This document shows positions 7,185 through 14,649 of a stretch of 23,288 nt of DNA, piece by piece. The stretch is from assembly GCA_023417985.1 (NCBI GenBank), contig JAEZDV010000358.1:1-23288 (forward strand). Direction: 5' to 3'. Both the position numbers and the translations under genes were made by a program. Origin of the DNA: Actinomycetes bacterium (GTDB lineage: Bacteria; Actinomycetota; Actinomycetes; Mycobacteriales; Mycobacteriaceae). Below the pieces are notes generated by a model. That model was not told the origin of the DNA. It did no database searches and was given only the letters and a program-made list of their open reading frames with translations. Numbering within the stretch: position 1 is the stretch's first letter; every line of letters starts with the position of its first letter.

Positions 7185-8894
7185 CTACGGCGCAGTGACC
7201 CGTTCCGCTGCATCGCGTGCGGCGATGTAACCGAACACCAGGCCCTGACCGATGGTCGCGCCGGCACCGGGGTACCGATGTCCGAACGCGTTGGCGGCGG
7301 TGTTGCCCACGGCGTAGAGCCCGTCGATGGCGCTGCCGTCCTCGCGGAGCACGCGTGCCCGCTCGTCGGCCCGCACGCCGCCGCAGGTGCCGAGATCGCT
7401 CAGTGTCATCTTCACCGCGTAGAGCGGTCCGTGCGTGAGGGGCCGCATGTTCGGGTTGGGCTGAACGGTGGGATCCCCGTAGTAGCGGTCGTACGCGCTG
7501 CCCCCACGGCTGAACTCGGAATCCGTTCCCGCCGCGGCATCCTCGTTGAATCTGCCGAAGGTTTCGGCGAACGTGTCCACCGGCACCCCCATCGACGCCG
7601 CGAGTTCTTCCGCGGTGGAGGCGCGGTGGGCGATACCCGCCTTGTACCAGGCCTCCGGCAGCGGCTGACGCGGGAACACCCCGGCCGCGAATACGTAGCT
7701 GTTGCGGTACTTCTGGTCGAAGACGATCCACATCGACTCGATCGGATCACCCGCGCGCTCACGTTCGAGCACCAACTGCCCGAACGACATGTAATCCGAG
7801 GACTCGTTGGTGAAGCGCCGTCCGGTCTGATCGACGATGAAGGAACCGGGCAGCGACCGTTCCGCGAGCATGACCATCGGCGGCTTGCCCGGCCGGGTGG
7901 GCGCGACGGCAGGGAACCACCACGCCTGATCCATGAGATCCAGGTCGGCACCGATCTCCTGGGCCGCCTTGATCGCGTCACCGGTGTTGGTCTCGGCGCC
8001 GAGGCTTTCGTTGTCGAGCAGGCGCTCGGACTGGAACTTGCGCCGCATCGCCATGTCGTGGTCGAAACCGCCTGCGGCGAGTACGACTCCGCGTCGCGCG
8101 GTCACCGTGACCTCACGCCCGTTCTGCTCCAGGACGGCGCCGGTGACACGGTCGCCTTCGGTGACCAGACGCACCAGCGACGTTGTGGTCCACACCGGGA
8201 TACCCGCGCGCAGCACACCCGCGAACAGTCCCGCTGCGATCGCCTGTCCACCAGCGACGTATTCACGTTTGACCGCGAGCCCGGCGACGCCCTGCGCCAG
8301 TCGCTTGAAGATGCGCGGGAAGCCCTTGTGCGGCACGCGCAGCATGAGGTTCATCCACTTGTAGTCGGCGCCCGTCGTGGGCATGGGCAGCCCCGCCTCC
8401 ATCAGGCCCGGGCGCAAACGTCCGCGTTCCTCACCGAGCACGGACAGGTCGAGCGGCTTGCATTCACAACTGCGTCCCACCGCCGAGCCACCGGGCAACT
8501 CCGGGTGGTAATCGGAATAACCCTCCGCCCAGAACAGCTTCATCGGCGTCGTGCGCCGGAGCATGTCGACGGTCGCCACACCGTTGTCGACGAAGGCCTC
8601 GCCGCGCTCGGCCGGTGCCGTGCCGTCGACCACGGACCGGACGTAGGTGTGACCGCGCTCGACGGTGTCACCCGATCCGGCCTCGACCAGCACGGGATTG
8701 GCAGGCACCCAGAACGCGCCACCGGAGCGAGCGGTGGAACCACCGACGTATTCGGACTTCTCGACGATGAGGGTCGACAGTCCCGCTTCGTGCGCGGCGA
8801 GCGCGGCAGCCATGCCGGTACCGGATCCGATCACGAGCAGGTCCACGACGGTGTCGCGGGCGGGGGTCACGGCCGGAACGGGTGTCGTCGCCAT
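7185..8894 (-). CDS. kstD: 3-ketosteroid delta1-dehydrogenase-like FAD flavoprotein
   Basis: The family introduces the C1-C2 double bond into ring A of 3-ketosteroids, passing electrons from FAD to a quinone or dye. The 569-aa product has the FAD dinucleotide fold GSGTGMA (23-29) with Glu45 at the end of the second strand. GYSDYHPE (125-132) lies where the KstD active-site aromatic/Tyr pair is expected. NESSDY lies mid-protein, and the C-terminal YPGAG motif (541-545) corresponds to the Tyr487/Gly491 pair of R. erythropolis KstD1, as I recall the numbering. It looks more like the KstD3-type branch than KstD1, but a delta4(5-alpha)-dehydrogenase or another fumarate-reductase-like flavoprotein cannot be excluded. 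ATG 8894 has AAGGAG at 7 bases. It is the last gene of the leftward cluster, 92 bases after the esterase. Confidence 0.85.
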   Translation of the reverse strand: MATTPVPAVTPARDTVVDLLVIGSGTGMAAALAAHEAGLSTLIVEKSEYVGGSTARSGGAFWVPANPVLVEAGSGDTVERGHTYVRSVVDGTAPAERGEAFVDNGVATVDMLRRTTPMKLFWAEGYSDYHPELPGGSAVGRSCECKPLDLSVLGEERGRLRPGLMEAGLPMPTTGADYKWMNLMLRVPHKGFPRIFKRLAQGVAGLAVKREYVAGGQAIAAGLFAGVLRAGIPVWTTTSLVRLVTEGDRVTGAVLEQNGREVTVTARRGVVLAAGGFDHDMAMRRKFQSERLLDNESLGAETNTGDAIKAAQEIGADLDLMDQAWWFPAVAPTRPGKPPMVMLAERSLPGSFIVDQTGRRFTNESSDYMSFGQLVLERERAGDPIESMWIVFDQKYRNSYVFAAGVFPRQPLPEAWYKAGIAHRASTAEELAASMGVPVDTFAETFGRFNEDAAAGTDSEFSRGGSAYDRYYGDPTVQPNPNMRPLTHGPLYAVKMTLSDLGTCGGVRADERARVLREDGSAIDGLYAVGNTAANAFGHRYPGAGATIGQGLVFGYIAARDAAERVTAP

Positions 8895-8940
8895 CGGCAG
8901 TCTCCTTCATGAGGTTGTTTGCGGGACGGTAGGGCAGTTG

Positions 8941-8958
8941 CCGGACCGTGCGGCCCGG
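8941..8958. terminator. Imperfect hairpin between esterase and kstD
   Basis: CCGGACC and GGCCCGG flank a 4-base loop; six of seven positions pair. It lies 29 bases after the esterase stop. It may be a weak terminator or processing site. The surrounding gap (8895-8986) shows no other clear signal. Confidence 0.3.
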
Positions 8959-8986
8959 TGATCCCGATCAATGGGAAACCATCAGG

Positions 8987-9940
8987 TCAGATGACCGGTT
9001 TGCCGGAACCGCCGGGTTGTTTCTGCCGCGTGAAGACTTCGGTCAGGTAGTCGACGATCTGATCGAACAGTTCGTTCGCGGCGGGAAGCGCGGTCGTCAT
9101 GGTCGCGAAGCCGTGCATCATGCCCTCGTAGCGTCGCAGTTCGACCGCCACACCGGCCTCCTGCATGTCTCGCGCGTACTTTTCGGTGCCGTCGCGGGTG
9201 GGGTCGATCTCCGCGGTGACCACGAGAGCCGGCGGTAGGCCGCCGAGGTCGGGAGCCAGGCCCGGAGACGCGATCGGGGAAGCCTGCTCGGCGCGGTTCG
9301 GCACATACATGTCCCAGAACCACTGACAGTCCTCCGGGGAGAGCAACGCAGTGCTGTGCTCCGGATTGGTCACCTGCATCACCGCCGTCCCGTACAGGGA
9401 AATCTGCGCATCGGGAAGCGGAAGACCTGCGTCGCGGAGTTGGTGGGAAAGCATGAAGGCCAAAGCGCCACCGGCACTCTCACCGGCAAGGACCGCCTTG
9501 CTGACATCTGCGCGCGACAGCTCGTCGGGTGCAGACTTGATCCATTCCCACACCCTCCCGGAATCGTCGAGCGCGGCAGGGCACGGGTGCTCCGGCGCGA
9601 GGCGGTAGTCCACCGAGACGATGACCGCCTGCGCTGCGATGCTCAGCTTCCGCAGGTATTCCTCGTTCTGATCGAGACTCCCGACGGCGAAGCCCCCGCT
9701 GTGCATCCACTGGACCACTGGGAGTCCCGCATCCTCGGACGGCCGGTAGATACGCACTCGGACACCGCCGTCGGCGTAGGGAACCACTACATCCCGAGTG
9801 TGATGAATGGGTGTTACCACCGGGACTGCGCTCGCAGCGAGTGCTGCCCGTAATTCCGCCACGGGTGTCTCGTGCATGGCTTTCGCCATGCGCGCTGCGG
9901 AGTTGTCGACCACTCGCTGGGCTTCAGGAAAGAGCGGCAT
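8987..9940 (-). CDS. HSL-family (family IV) alpha/beta-hydrolase esterase
   Basis: The product (317 aa) is a serine esterase of the hormone-sensitive-lipase family. The oxyanion motif is HSGG (80-83) where HGGG is usual. DYRLAPEHP (111-119) is the typical following block. The nucleophile is Ser155 in GESAG, the acid is probably Asp246 in AEIDPTRD, and the base is His276 in MMHGF. No signal peptide is seen, so it is cytoplasmic. In this cluster its natural job could be hydrolysis of the ester or lactone made by the Baeyer-Villiger monooxygenases encoded at 16168-19817 (inference). The start at ATG 9940 is chosen because translation from any earlier in-frame codon would overlap the preceding gene or its tail; only a weak GAGAACGA site precedes it. 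It lies 59 bases after the SnoaL-like gene. Confidence 0.88.
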   Translation of the reverse strand: MPLFPEAQRVVDNSAARMAKAMHETPVAELRAALAASAVPVVTPIHHTRDVVVPYADGGVRVRIYRPSEDAGLPVVQWMHSGGFAVGSLDQNEEYLRKLSIAAQAVIVSVDYRLAPEHPCPAALDDSGRVWEWIKSAPDELSRADVSKAVLAGESAGGALAFMLSHQLRDAGLPLPDAQISLYGTAVMQVTNPEHSTALLSPEDCQWFWDMYVPNRAEQASPIASPGLAPDLGGLPPALVVTAEIDPTRDGTEKYARDMQEAGVAVELRRYEGMMHGFATMTTALPAANELFDQIVDYLTEVFTRQKQPGGSGKPVI

Positions 9941-9999
9941 CTTCGTTCTCGTTTCGTCGACGATGGGGGTGGTGGCGGTTCCGACGCGACCGGATCCGA

Positions 10000-10485
10000 T
10001 CAGATCACCGAGGTGGAATCTCCCGCGAAACGATCGGCATAGCGCACCGACTCCTGCGTGTCGAGTACGACGTGCACCGCACTGAAGACCGGTCCCGTCT
10101 CGGCGGCGCGAATGCTGCCGCGCACGACGCCACTCGATACATTGAACGGCTTTCCCTCGACGATCTTCGTCACGAAGATGTAGGACGCGAACTCGACCTC
10201 TTTGTCCGCGACGCCGGTGACGAATACGTTGGTGCCGTTGTGGCGCAGCGGATAAGGACTGTTGCGCCGGTGGTCGTCCTTCCACGCCATCACGTCGTCG
10301 GCTCCGCGCGCGTCGACGCGGATGAAGTCCTCGTAGTCGGTGGCACCCGTGTCGCTCGCACAGGTGAAGGTGATGTCGTCTGCCATCAAGGCCCGCAACT
10401 CGGCGGGATTCCATTCGTCGTAGTGGAACCACCAAGCTGCCAGGAGAGCACTGACGGTGCCGGGATCGAGGGGTGATTCGTTCAT
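10000..10485 (-). CDS. SnoaL/NTF2-like small protein (161 aa)
   Basis: This is a single NTF2-like cone-fold domain, with an N-terminal helix around LLAAWWFHYDEWNPAELRAL and alternating strands to the end. Such proteins are small hydratases, dehydratases, isomerases or binding proteins without cofactor. Candidate polar residues in the pocket are Asp50-Tyr51-Glu52 and the DDHRR segment (70-74). It has a good AGGAG site six bases before ATG 10485. The start overlaps the stop of the upstream BaiE-like gene (ATGA), so the two are probably translated together and may form a pair. The exact function is unknown. Steroid context suggests action on a hydroxy- or oxo-steroid (inference). Confidence 0.75.
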   Translation of the reverse strand: MNESPLDPGTVSALLAAWWFHYDEWNPAELRALMADDITFTCASDTGATDYEDFIRVDARGADDVMAWKDDHRRNSPYPLRHNGTNVFVTGVADKEVEFASYIFVTKIVEGKPFNVSSGVVRGSIRAAETGPVFSAVHVVLDTQESVRYADRFAGDSTSVI

Positions 10486-11009
10486 GAGTTACTCCTGCGG
10501 AGTCGGGACCGATAGTCGAAGAATCCGGGGGTGGTATCGACGCGCAAACGCGTCAGATTCCTGTAGGCGATCAACCAAACACCGTCGACCTTGCGGTATG
10601 TCTCGTGATAGTGGCCGTATCCGTGAAGGTGCTCTTCCGTCGAGCCGTTGCTCCACCACAGCTTGTCTTCCATTGCCCAGACACCGGTTGCAGTCGTGTC
10701 CGAGGTCAATGCGATCTCCGGTGTATGCCCGTGGTGCACGCTGGTGACCGGGACGGGTCCGTCGAGGACTCCTTCGATCGCGCGCCTGAGCGCATCCCGG
10801 CCGACCACGGCCGGTCGTCGGTCCGATTCGTCGCCGACCCCGGAACCGAAGGTCTCGCTCACGACATCTTCGGTATGCACGCTGCCGTACCGGTCCCACT
10901 GCTTGGTGTCCATGATGCGCAGCCGCGCGGCGAAGACCTTCTCGATCTCCCGGATCGCAAGCACGCGCTCCGCCGGGTCGAGGGTGATTTCCTGTACTGG
11001 ATTGTTCAC
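10482..11009 (-). CDS. SnoaL-like protein resembling bile-acid 7-alpha-dehydratase BaiE
   Basis: The 175-aa product has the NTF2/SnoaL fold. Its central block HHGHTPEIALTSDTTATG (92-109), followed by WAMEDK, resembles the BaiE block HMGHTPEITI-TATG-W-LED as I remember that sequence. MDTKQW (33-38) matches LDGKMW. Thus Asp34, His92, His95 and Asp115 align with conserved BaiE pocket residues, but the position of catalytic Tyr30 appears to be Arg29. BaiE removes a 7-alpha-hydroxyl as water from a 3-oxo-delta4 bile acyl-CoA. A dehydratase acting on a hydroxylated 3-oxosteroid is therefore a reasonable hypothesis, not proven. The start is GTG 11009 with a weak GAGAG site. The ATGA overlap couples it to the second SnoaL gene. 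Confidence 0.75.
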   Translation of the reverse strand: MNNPVQEITLDPAERVLAIREIEKVFAARLRIMDTKQWDRYGSVHTEDVVSETFGSGVGDESDRRPAVVGRDALRRAIEGVLDGPVPVTSVHHGHTPEIALTSDTTATGVWAMEDKLWWSNGSTEEHLHGYGHYHETYRKVDGVWLIAYRNLTRLRVDTTPGFFDYRSRLRRSNS

Positions 11010-11033
11010 AATCCCGCTCTCTCGGGTAGGTGG

Positions 11034-11050
11034 GTCACGGACCTCGTGAC
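11034..11050. repeat. Inverted repeat upstream of the SnoaL pair
   Basis: GTCACG-N5-CGTGAC is perfect in its 6-base arms and lies 25 bases upstream of the GTG start of the BaiE-like gene. The arm-N5-arm layout with CG at the inner edges recalls the 19-base element at 12991-13009, but the arms differ. It may be an operator or a weak terminator of the SDR gene upstream. Confidence 0.4.
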
Positions 11051-11121
11051 GGCGGCGAGGAGGACAGTGCGGGGCACCCTACGGAGTGTTCTGTCGTCCG
11101 GCAGACCGGCACGATGGCATG

Positions 11122-12006
11122 TCACCCGTCGTGTTCGGCGGCGATGCCCATTCGCGCGAGCATCGCCTGAGGGTCGGCCGGCGCTGCGAGATCGAGAAGC
11201 TGGTGCGCACGTCGATGCATCGACGCAATGCACATGTCGTCGTCGGAATGGACCCAGAACTCGCCTCGCGCAATCTGTTCGACCATGTGCTCGGCAGCGA
11301 CGAGCGGATCGAGCCCCTTCTCGACATTGTCGCGTTGCATCGCAGCGAACACCGCATTCGCCGTCGGATTGTCCGAGGGCGCCTCCCGCTGAGCCGACAG
11401 GAAGATCTCACTCCGGATCGAGTGCGGGATCACGGCGCTGACCTGGATCGGCGCACCGGCGATGGCCAGGTCCTGGTGCAGGCACTCCGTCATCGCCAGC
11501 ACCGCATGCTTGCTCACGATGTACGGAGATTGCACCGCAACGGCATTGAGCCCACCCACCGATGACAGGTTGGCGATGCACGAGGGAGTTCCCGCGGCGA
11601 TCATCCGCGGGACGAAGGATCGAAGGCAGTAGAAGACACCGTCGACGTTGATCTGCATCAGCCGCTGCCACCGCTCGCGGTCGATCTCCCACAACAGGCC
11701 GGCCGATTCGATGCCGGCATTGTTCACCAGGAGCTCGACGCTGCCGTGACGATCGAAGATCTCGCTCGCCATCGCGTCGACGGCGTCGGGGTCTGCGACG
11801 TCGACGGCATACGGTTCCGCCTTGCCTCCCGAAGCGGCGATATCGTCCGCGACCTTCACAGCGCGATCACCGTCGATGTCCGAGACGACGACCGTCATTC
11901 CCAGCGACGACAGGTGCCGCGCCAGACCTTCCCCGATGCCCGCCGCCGCGCCGGTCACCACAGCCACACCCCGGGAGAAACGCTCACTCGCGTTGCTCGA
12001 CAGCAT
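11122..12006 (-). CDS. Short-chain dehydrogenase/reductase, NAD-type
   Basis: This is a classical SDR with cofactor motif TGAAAGIG (18-25) and Asp43 at the end of the second strand, which favours NAD over NADP. NNAG spans 95-98 and the active site comprises Ser148 or Ser149, Tyr162 and Lys166 (YIVSK). The C-terminal region (about 200-294) is longer than in a minimal SDR. It probably oxidises a secondary alcohol on the cluster's substrate; position and stereochemistry cannot be read. Two starts compete: ATG 12012 forms an ATGA overlap with the upstream SDR stop, while ATG 12006 has GAGGG at 7 bases and is preferred here. The product is 294 aa from 12006. It forms an operon with the SDR at 12009-12902. 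Confidence 0.88.
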   Translation of the reverse strand: MLSSNASERFSRGVAVVTGAAAGIGEGLARHLSSLGMTVVVSDIDGDRAVKVADDIAASGGKAEPYAVDVADPDAVDAMASEIFDRHGSVELLVNNAGIESAGLLWEIDRERWQRLMQINVDGVFYCLRSFVPRMIAAGTPSCIANLSSVGGLNAVAVQSPYIVSKHAVLAMTECLHQDLAIAGAPIQVSAVIPHSIRSEIFLSAQREAPSDNPTANAVFAAMQRDNVEKGLDPLVAAEHMVEQIARGEFWVHSDDDMCIASMHRRAHQLLDLAAPADPQAMLARMGIAAEHDG

Positions 12007-12008
12007 TC

Positions 12009-12902
12009 TCATGCCCTCAGTCCGTCGTCGGCGATGTTGGGATTGCACCAGGCGGGCGGCTCGCGTCGAGGCAGTTCGTCTTTGCCGTCGAGACTCTTGA
12101 CCGCAAATCCCTGTGACCACGGGAAGTGCAGACTGAACCCGACCAGACCGGTCCGTTCGGCCGCCGGAAGAGTACACATCTCGAGGACCGTCTGCGCCAA
12201 GTACTCCGGCGGCTCGGTTTCGTAACCCTCCGGCAGCAGCGTGGCAGCACCCGGGGTCATGATCGCCGTCGACGGCCCGACAGCATTGACGGCGATATTG
12301 TCGTCGACAAGCTCCGCGGCCAGGCCTTGCGTGAACCGATGCAGGGCAGCTTTCGCCGACGCATAGATCACGTCGCCGGAGGTCTTGTTGTAGTCACGGA
12401 ACGGCCGGATCGGGCTCATGCCGGTCGAGGAGCCGATATTGACGATCCACCCGGAACCGGACTTGCGCATGTGAGGGATCGCCGCCTGCGAGAGGAGGAA
12501 AGGGACCTTCAGGTAGTGCTCGACCGTCCGGTCGAACGTCTCCTCGCTCATCTGCTCGATCGAGGAGTAATCGGCGAAACCCGCATTGTTGACCAGGATG
12601 TCGAGTCCTCCGACGGCGGTCGCTGCCGCGTCGATCAGTCCCGCGCGCTGGTCGCGGTCCTCGAGATCGGCCGCGATCGGAACAGCGCGACCGCCGGCCT
12701 GTTCTATCAGTTGCACCGTCTCTTCCAGGGTGCCCTCCAGCACATGTTCCTGTCCGTCCCGAACCGATCGGGAGGGGGACATGGAACGAGCTGTGACCAC
12801 TACGGTGGCACCTTCGGATGCGAGACGCTGCGCGATCGCCCGGCCGATACCCCGGCTGCTCCCAGTCACGAGAGCCGTACGTCCGGTCAGTCGTTGTGTC
12901 AT
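12009..12902 (-). CDS. Short-chain dehydrogenase/reductase, NADP-type
   Basis: This is a classical SDR of 297 aa. It has TGSSRGIG (13-20), Arg39 after the second strand (TARS), which favours NADP, NNAG (105-108), and active-site Ser158 or Ser159, Tyr180 and Lys184 (YASAK). An insertion of about 20 residues (41-60) follows the second strand, and the C-terminal tail beyond residue 240 is long and ends in a Pro/Trp-rich stretch. The substrate is unknown; a hydroxysteroid is suggested by context. ATG 12902 is preceded by AGGA with 6 bases of spacing. It is the first gene of the SDR pair. The shared 19-base element lies about 95 bases upstream of this start. Confidence 0.88.
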   Translation of the reverse strand: MTQRLTGRTALVTGSSRGIGRAIAQRLASEGATVVVTARSMSPSRSVRDGQEHVLEGTLEETVQLIEQAGGRAVPIAADLEDRDQRAGLIDAAATAVGGLDILVNNAGFADYSSIEQMSEETFDRTVEHYLKVPFLLSQAAIPHMRKSGSGWIVNIGSSTGMSPIRPFRDYNKTSGDVIYASAKAALHRFTQGLAAELVDDNIAVNAVGPSTAIMTPGAATLLPEGYETEPPEYLAQTVLEMCTLPAAERTGLVGFSLHFPWSQGFAVKSLDGKDELPRREPPAWCNPNIADDGLRA

Positions 12903-12990
12903 ATCGGTTCCTGCTGCCTGTTCGTCTGTGTGCTCGGACTTCTCGTCGAACCACACGAAGCTATGCCGCAGCTCGTAGGGGCGGACCGTT

Positions 12991-13009
12991 CCCTCCCGTT
13001 GTGCGGGAG
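12991..13009. promoter_or_regulatory. 19-base near-palindrome, copy 1
   Basis: CCCTCCCGTTGTGCGGGAG here is repeated exactly, on the opposite strand, at 23264-23282. Locally the arms extend to CCTCCCG-TTGTG-CGGGAGG (12992-13010). It lies between two SDR genes, 11 bases after one stop and about 90-108 bases before the next start. It could be an operator, or at this copy a terminator hairpin; there is no T-tract. Confidence 0.6.
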
Positions 13010-13019
13010 GTCATGCCGA

Positions 13020-13868
13020 CTACCTCCCGAATCGGCGGAACCGAAGCAGATAGGACAGGAGTTGACGAAGCGGAACCGACCGAGGCCAGTCGTCGGCGCG
13101 GAAGTAGGCGTCGGAGCCACCATCGACGAACACCACGCTGCCACAAAGGAAATCCGCAGCGTCCGACAACATGAACACCGCCCACTGCGCAAGCTGACCG
13201 GCATCGCCGAACCCACCGGCCGGCACGGGGAACGAGCGGATCGCCTTCGCCTCGGAGGGCGTGGACAACTGCTTCTCCAGGAGCGGCGTCATGATCGCTC
13301 CCGGCGCCAGAGCGTTCATCCGGATACCGACGCCCGCCCACTCCGGTCGCACGGCGGTGCGGCGGACCCACCTGCTGACCGCGATCTTCGAAGCCGCGTA
13401 AATGATCGCCGGCGCAACCTTGCCGAACATCCGGACCGACCGCACCGCCTTGTCCGCGTCGCCGTTCAGAAACGCCTTGACCGTCCGGCCCGGAACAGCG
13501 GGCGTGGTGGTCGTCGAATTGCTCGAGAACACGACCACCCTGGCGTTGCCCGCCGCCGCAAGTGCCGCTCGCCAGCCCGTCAGCAGGTCGACGACCCCGA
13601 AGTAGTTCACCTCCGCGATCAGCCGGGGACGTTCAGCGCCGGGCGCTGGACCGAGACCCGCAGCGAGCACCGCACCGTCCAGTCGGCCTTGGGCGGTCTC
13701 GAGCACGTTCTCGATGGCGTCCTTCCTGCCCTGAGGCGTCGAAAGGTCCGCGACGACCTCTGCCTCCTTGATGTCGACACCGATGACGGTGTGCCCACCT
13801 GCACGAAGCTGTTCTGCGGCGGCACGCCCCATGCCCGACGCAGATCCTGTCACCACATAGACACCCAT
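13020..13868 (-). CDS. 3-alpha-hydroxysteroid dehydrogenase/carbonyl reductase-like SDR
   Basis: The sequence resembles Comamonas testosteroni 3-alpha-HSD/CR as I recall it: GHTVIGVDIKEAEVVADLST parallels its GHQIVGIDIRDAEVIADLST, and AGLGP and NYFG are shared. The cofactor motif is TGSASGMG (7-14) with Asp32 (NAD-type). The active site is Ser116, Tyr157 and Lys161, close to the Comamonas numbering. The 282-aa length includes about 25 extra C-terminal residues with a basic, hydrophobic tail. The likely reaction is NAD-linked interconversion of a 3-alpha-hydroxyl and 3-oxo steroid, feeding KstD; other hydroxysteroids are possible. ATG 13868 has GGGAG 8 bases upstream. It is divergent from the TetR gene, making it a likely target of that regulator. 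Confidence 0.85.
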   Translation of the reverse strand: MGVYVVTGSASGMGRAAAEQLRAGGHTVIGVDIKEAEVVADLSTPQGRKDAIENVLETAQGRLDGAVLAAGLGPAPGAERPRLIAEVNYFGVVDLLTGWRAALAAAGNARVVVFSSNSTTTTPAVPGRTVKAFLNGDADKAVRSVRMFGKVAPAIIYAASKIAVSRWVRRTAVRPEWAGVGIRMNALAPGAIMTPLLEKQLSTPSEAKAIRSFPVPAGGFGDAGQLAQWAVFMLSDAADFLCGSVVFVDGGSDAYFRADDWPRSVPLRQLLSYLLRFRRFGR

Positions 13869-13891
13869 GCCGTCTTCTCCCGTTCTTGCAC

Positions 13892-13945
13892 GCCGGTATT
13901 TCCCGGCAGCTGATATTTGACAGAGTAGGACAAAAATGGTGTTCT
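13892..13945. promoter_or_regulatory. Divergent promoter region with two inverted repeats (possible TetR operators)
   Basis: The 83-base gap between the SDR and TetR genes holds GCCGG-N6-CCGGC (13892-13907) and AGGACA-N7-TGTTCT (13927-13945, one mismatch). Either could bind the adjacent TetR protein. The second overlaps the candidate -10 of the TetR gene. Confidence 0.4.
13917..13945 (+). promoter_or_regulatory. Candidate promoter of the tetR-OYE operon, possibly leaderless
   Basis: A perfect TTGACA (13917-13922) is followed after 17 bases by TGTTCT (13940-13945), a weak -10. Transcription would begin at or very near GTG 13952, giving a leaderless mRNA. This would explain why no ribosome site precedes that codon. 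Confidence 0.45.
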
Positions 13946-13951
13946 CCGTAT

Positions 13952-14599
13952 GTGCGTCAGGAATCCGCCGAGCTGCCAAAGGCCTCCACCGGATCAGCGG
14001 TGGGACGCAGGCGCGGTCGACCGTCGGTCATCGACCCCGAAGCGATCGCGGAGGCGGCTTTCCATCTCTGGTCCCGACAGGGATACGCCGACACCAACTG
14101 GAACGACCTAGCCGAAGCGACCGGTATCAGCGCCCGTACTCTCATCAGGCACTTCTCCGCCAAATCGGCGATCGCCTGGATCGGCGTCACTCCTGCGACC
14201 GAGCGGCTGCGCGCGTCTCTTCTCGCCACATCCGAGACTGCTCCACTGACCGACGCCGTACGCACCGCGATCGTCGAATCGGTCTCGCATCGTCCGCACA
14301 TTCAGCGAGTCGGACCCGATTGGCTCCGTCTCATCGCCGGCACACCCGAACTCGCCGCGATGGCGTCGGAGGCGTACCAGCCGTGGATCACCGAACTGGC
14401 CGGCTACATCGGCCGACGAGTTCCCGAGGTACCGGCTGCGATCGCACGCGCATTGGCGACCGCGTACCAAGCCGCATCCTTCGCAGCCCTGACCGAGTGG
14501 GCCGAAGGGGGCGCACACGGGGACCCTGCCGACACCGTCGACGCGATGTTGCGCTGGATGGACATCGTTCCCCGCTCGTCGGCACGCCCACCTGAATGA
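13952..14599 (+). CDS. TetR-family transcriptional regulator
   Basis: The 215-aa product has an N-terminal basic arm GRRRGRP (18-24) and a TetR helix-turn-helix (about 48-74, TNWNDLAEATGISARTLIRHF). An all-helical ligand-binding domain follows. The start is uncertain: GTG 13952 fits a leaderless transcript, while GTG 14000 would give a product beginning GRRRGRPSVID; neither has a clear ribosome site. It is divergent from the 3-alpha-HSD-like SDR and its stop overlaps ATG 14596 in the frame of the OYE gene. It is probably a local repressor responding to a pathway intermediate. It does not obviously look like KstR or KstR2, though that needs an alignment. Control of all three leftward operons is possible but unproven. 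Confidence 0.85.
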   Translation: MRQESAELPKASTGSAVGRRRGRPSVIDPEAIAEAAFHLWSRQGYADTNWNDLAEATGISARTLIRHFSAKSAIAWIGVTPATERLRASLLATSETAPLTDAVRTAIVESVSHRPHIQRVGPDWLRLIAGTPELAAMASEAYQPWITELAGYIGRRVPEVPAAIARALATAYQAASFAALTEWAEGGAHGDPADTVDAMLRWMDIVPRSSARPPE

Positions 14600-14649
14600 G
14601 CACCGGTCACCCGAAAGTCCTCTCACAGCCCGAGAATCCGGAGATCACC

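Noticed and set aside
7278..8912. 544-aa plus-strand open frame opposite kstD
   Set aside because: It is an antisense shadow; the minus strand encodes a protein with intact FAD and KstD motifs.
9941..10435. Upstream in-frame extension of the esterase to 482 aa
   Set aside because: It runs through the SnoaL-like gene in another frame. The family begins at the MPLF segment with normal length.
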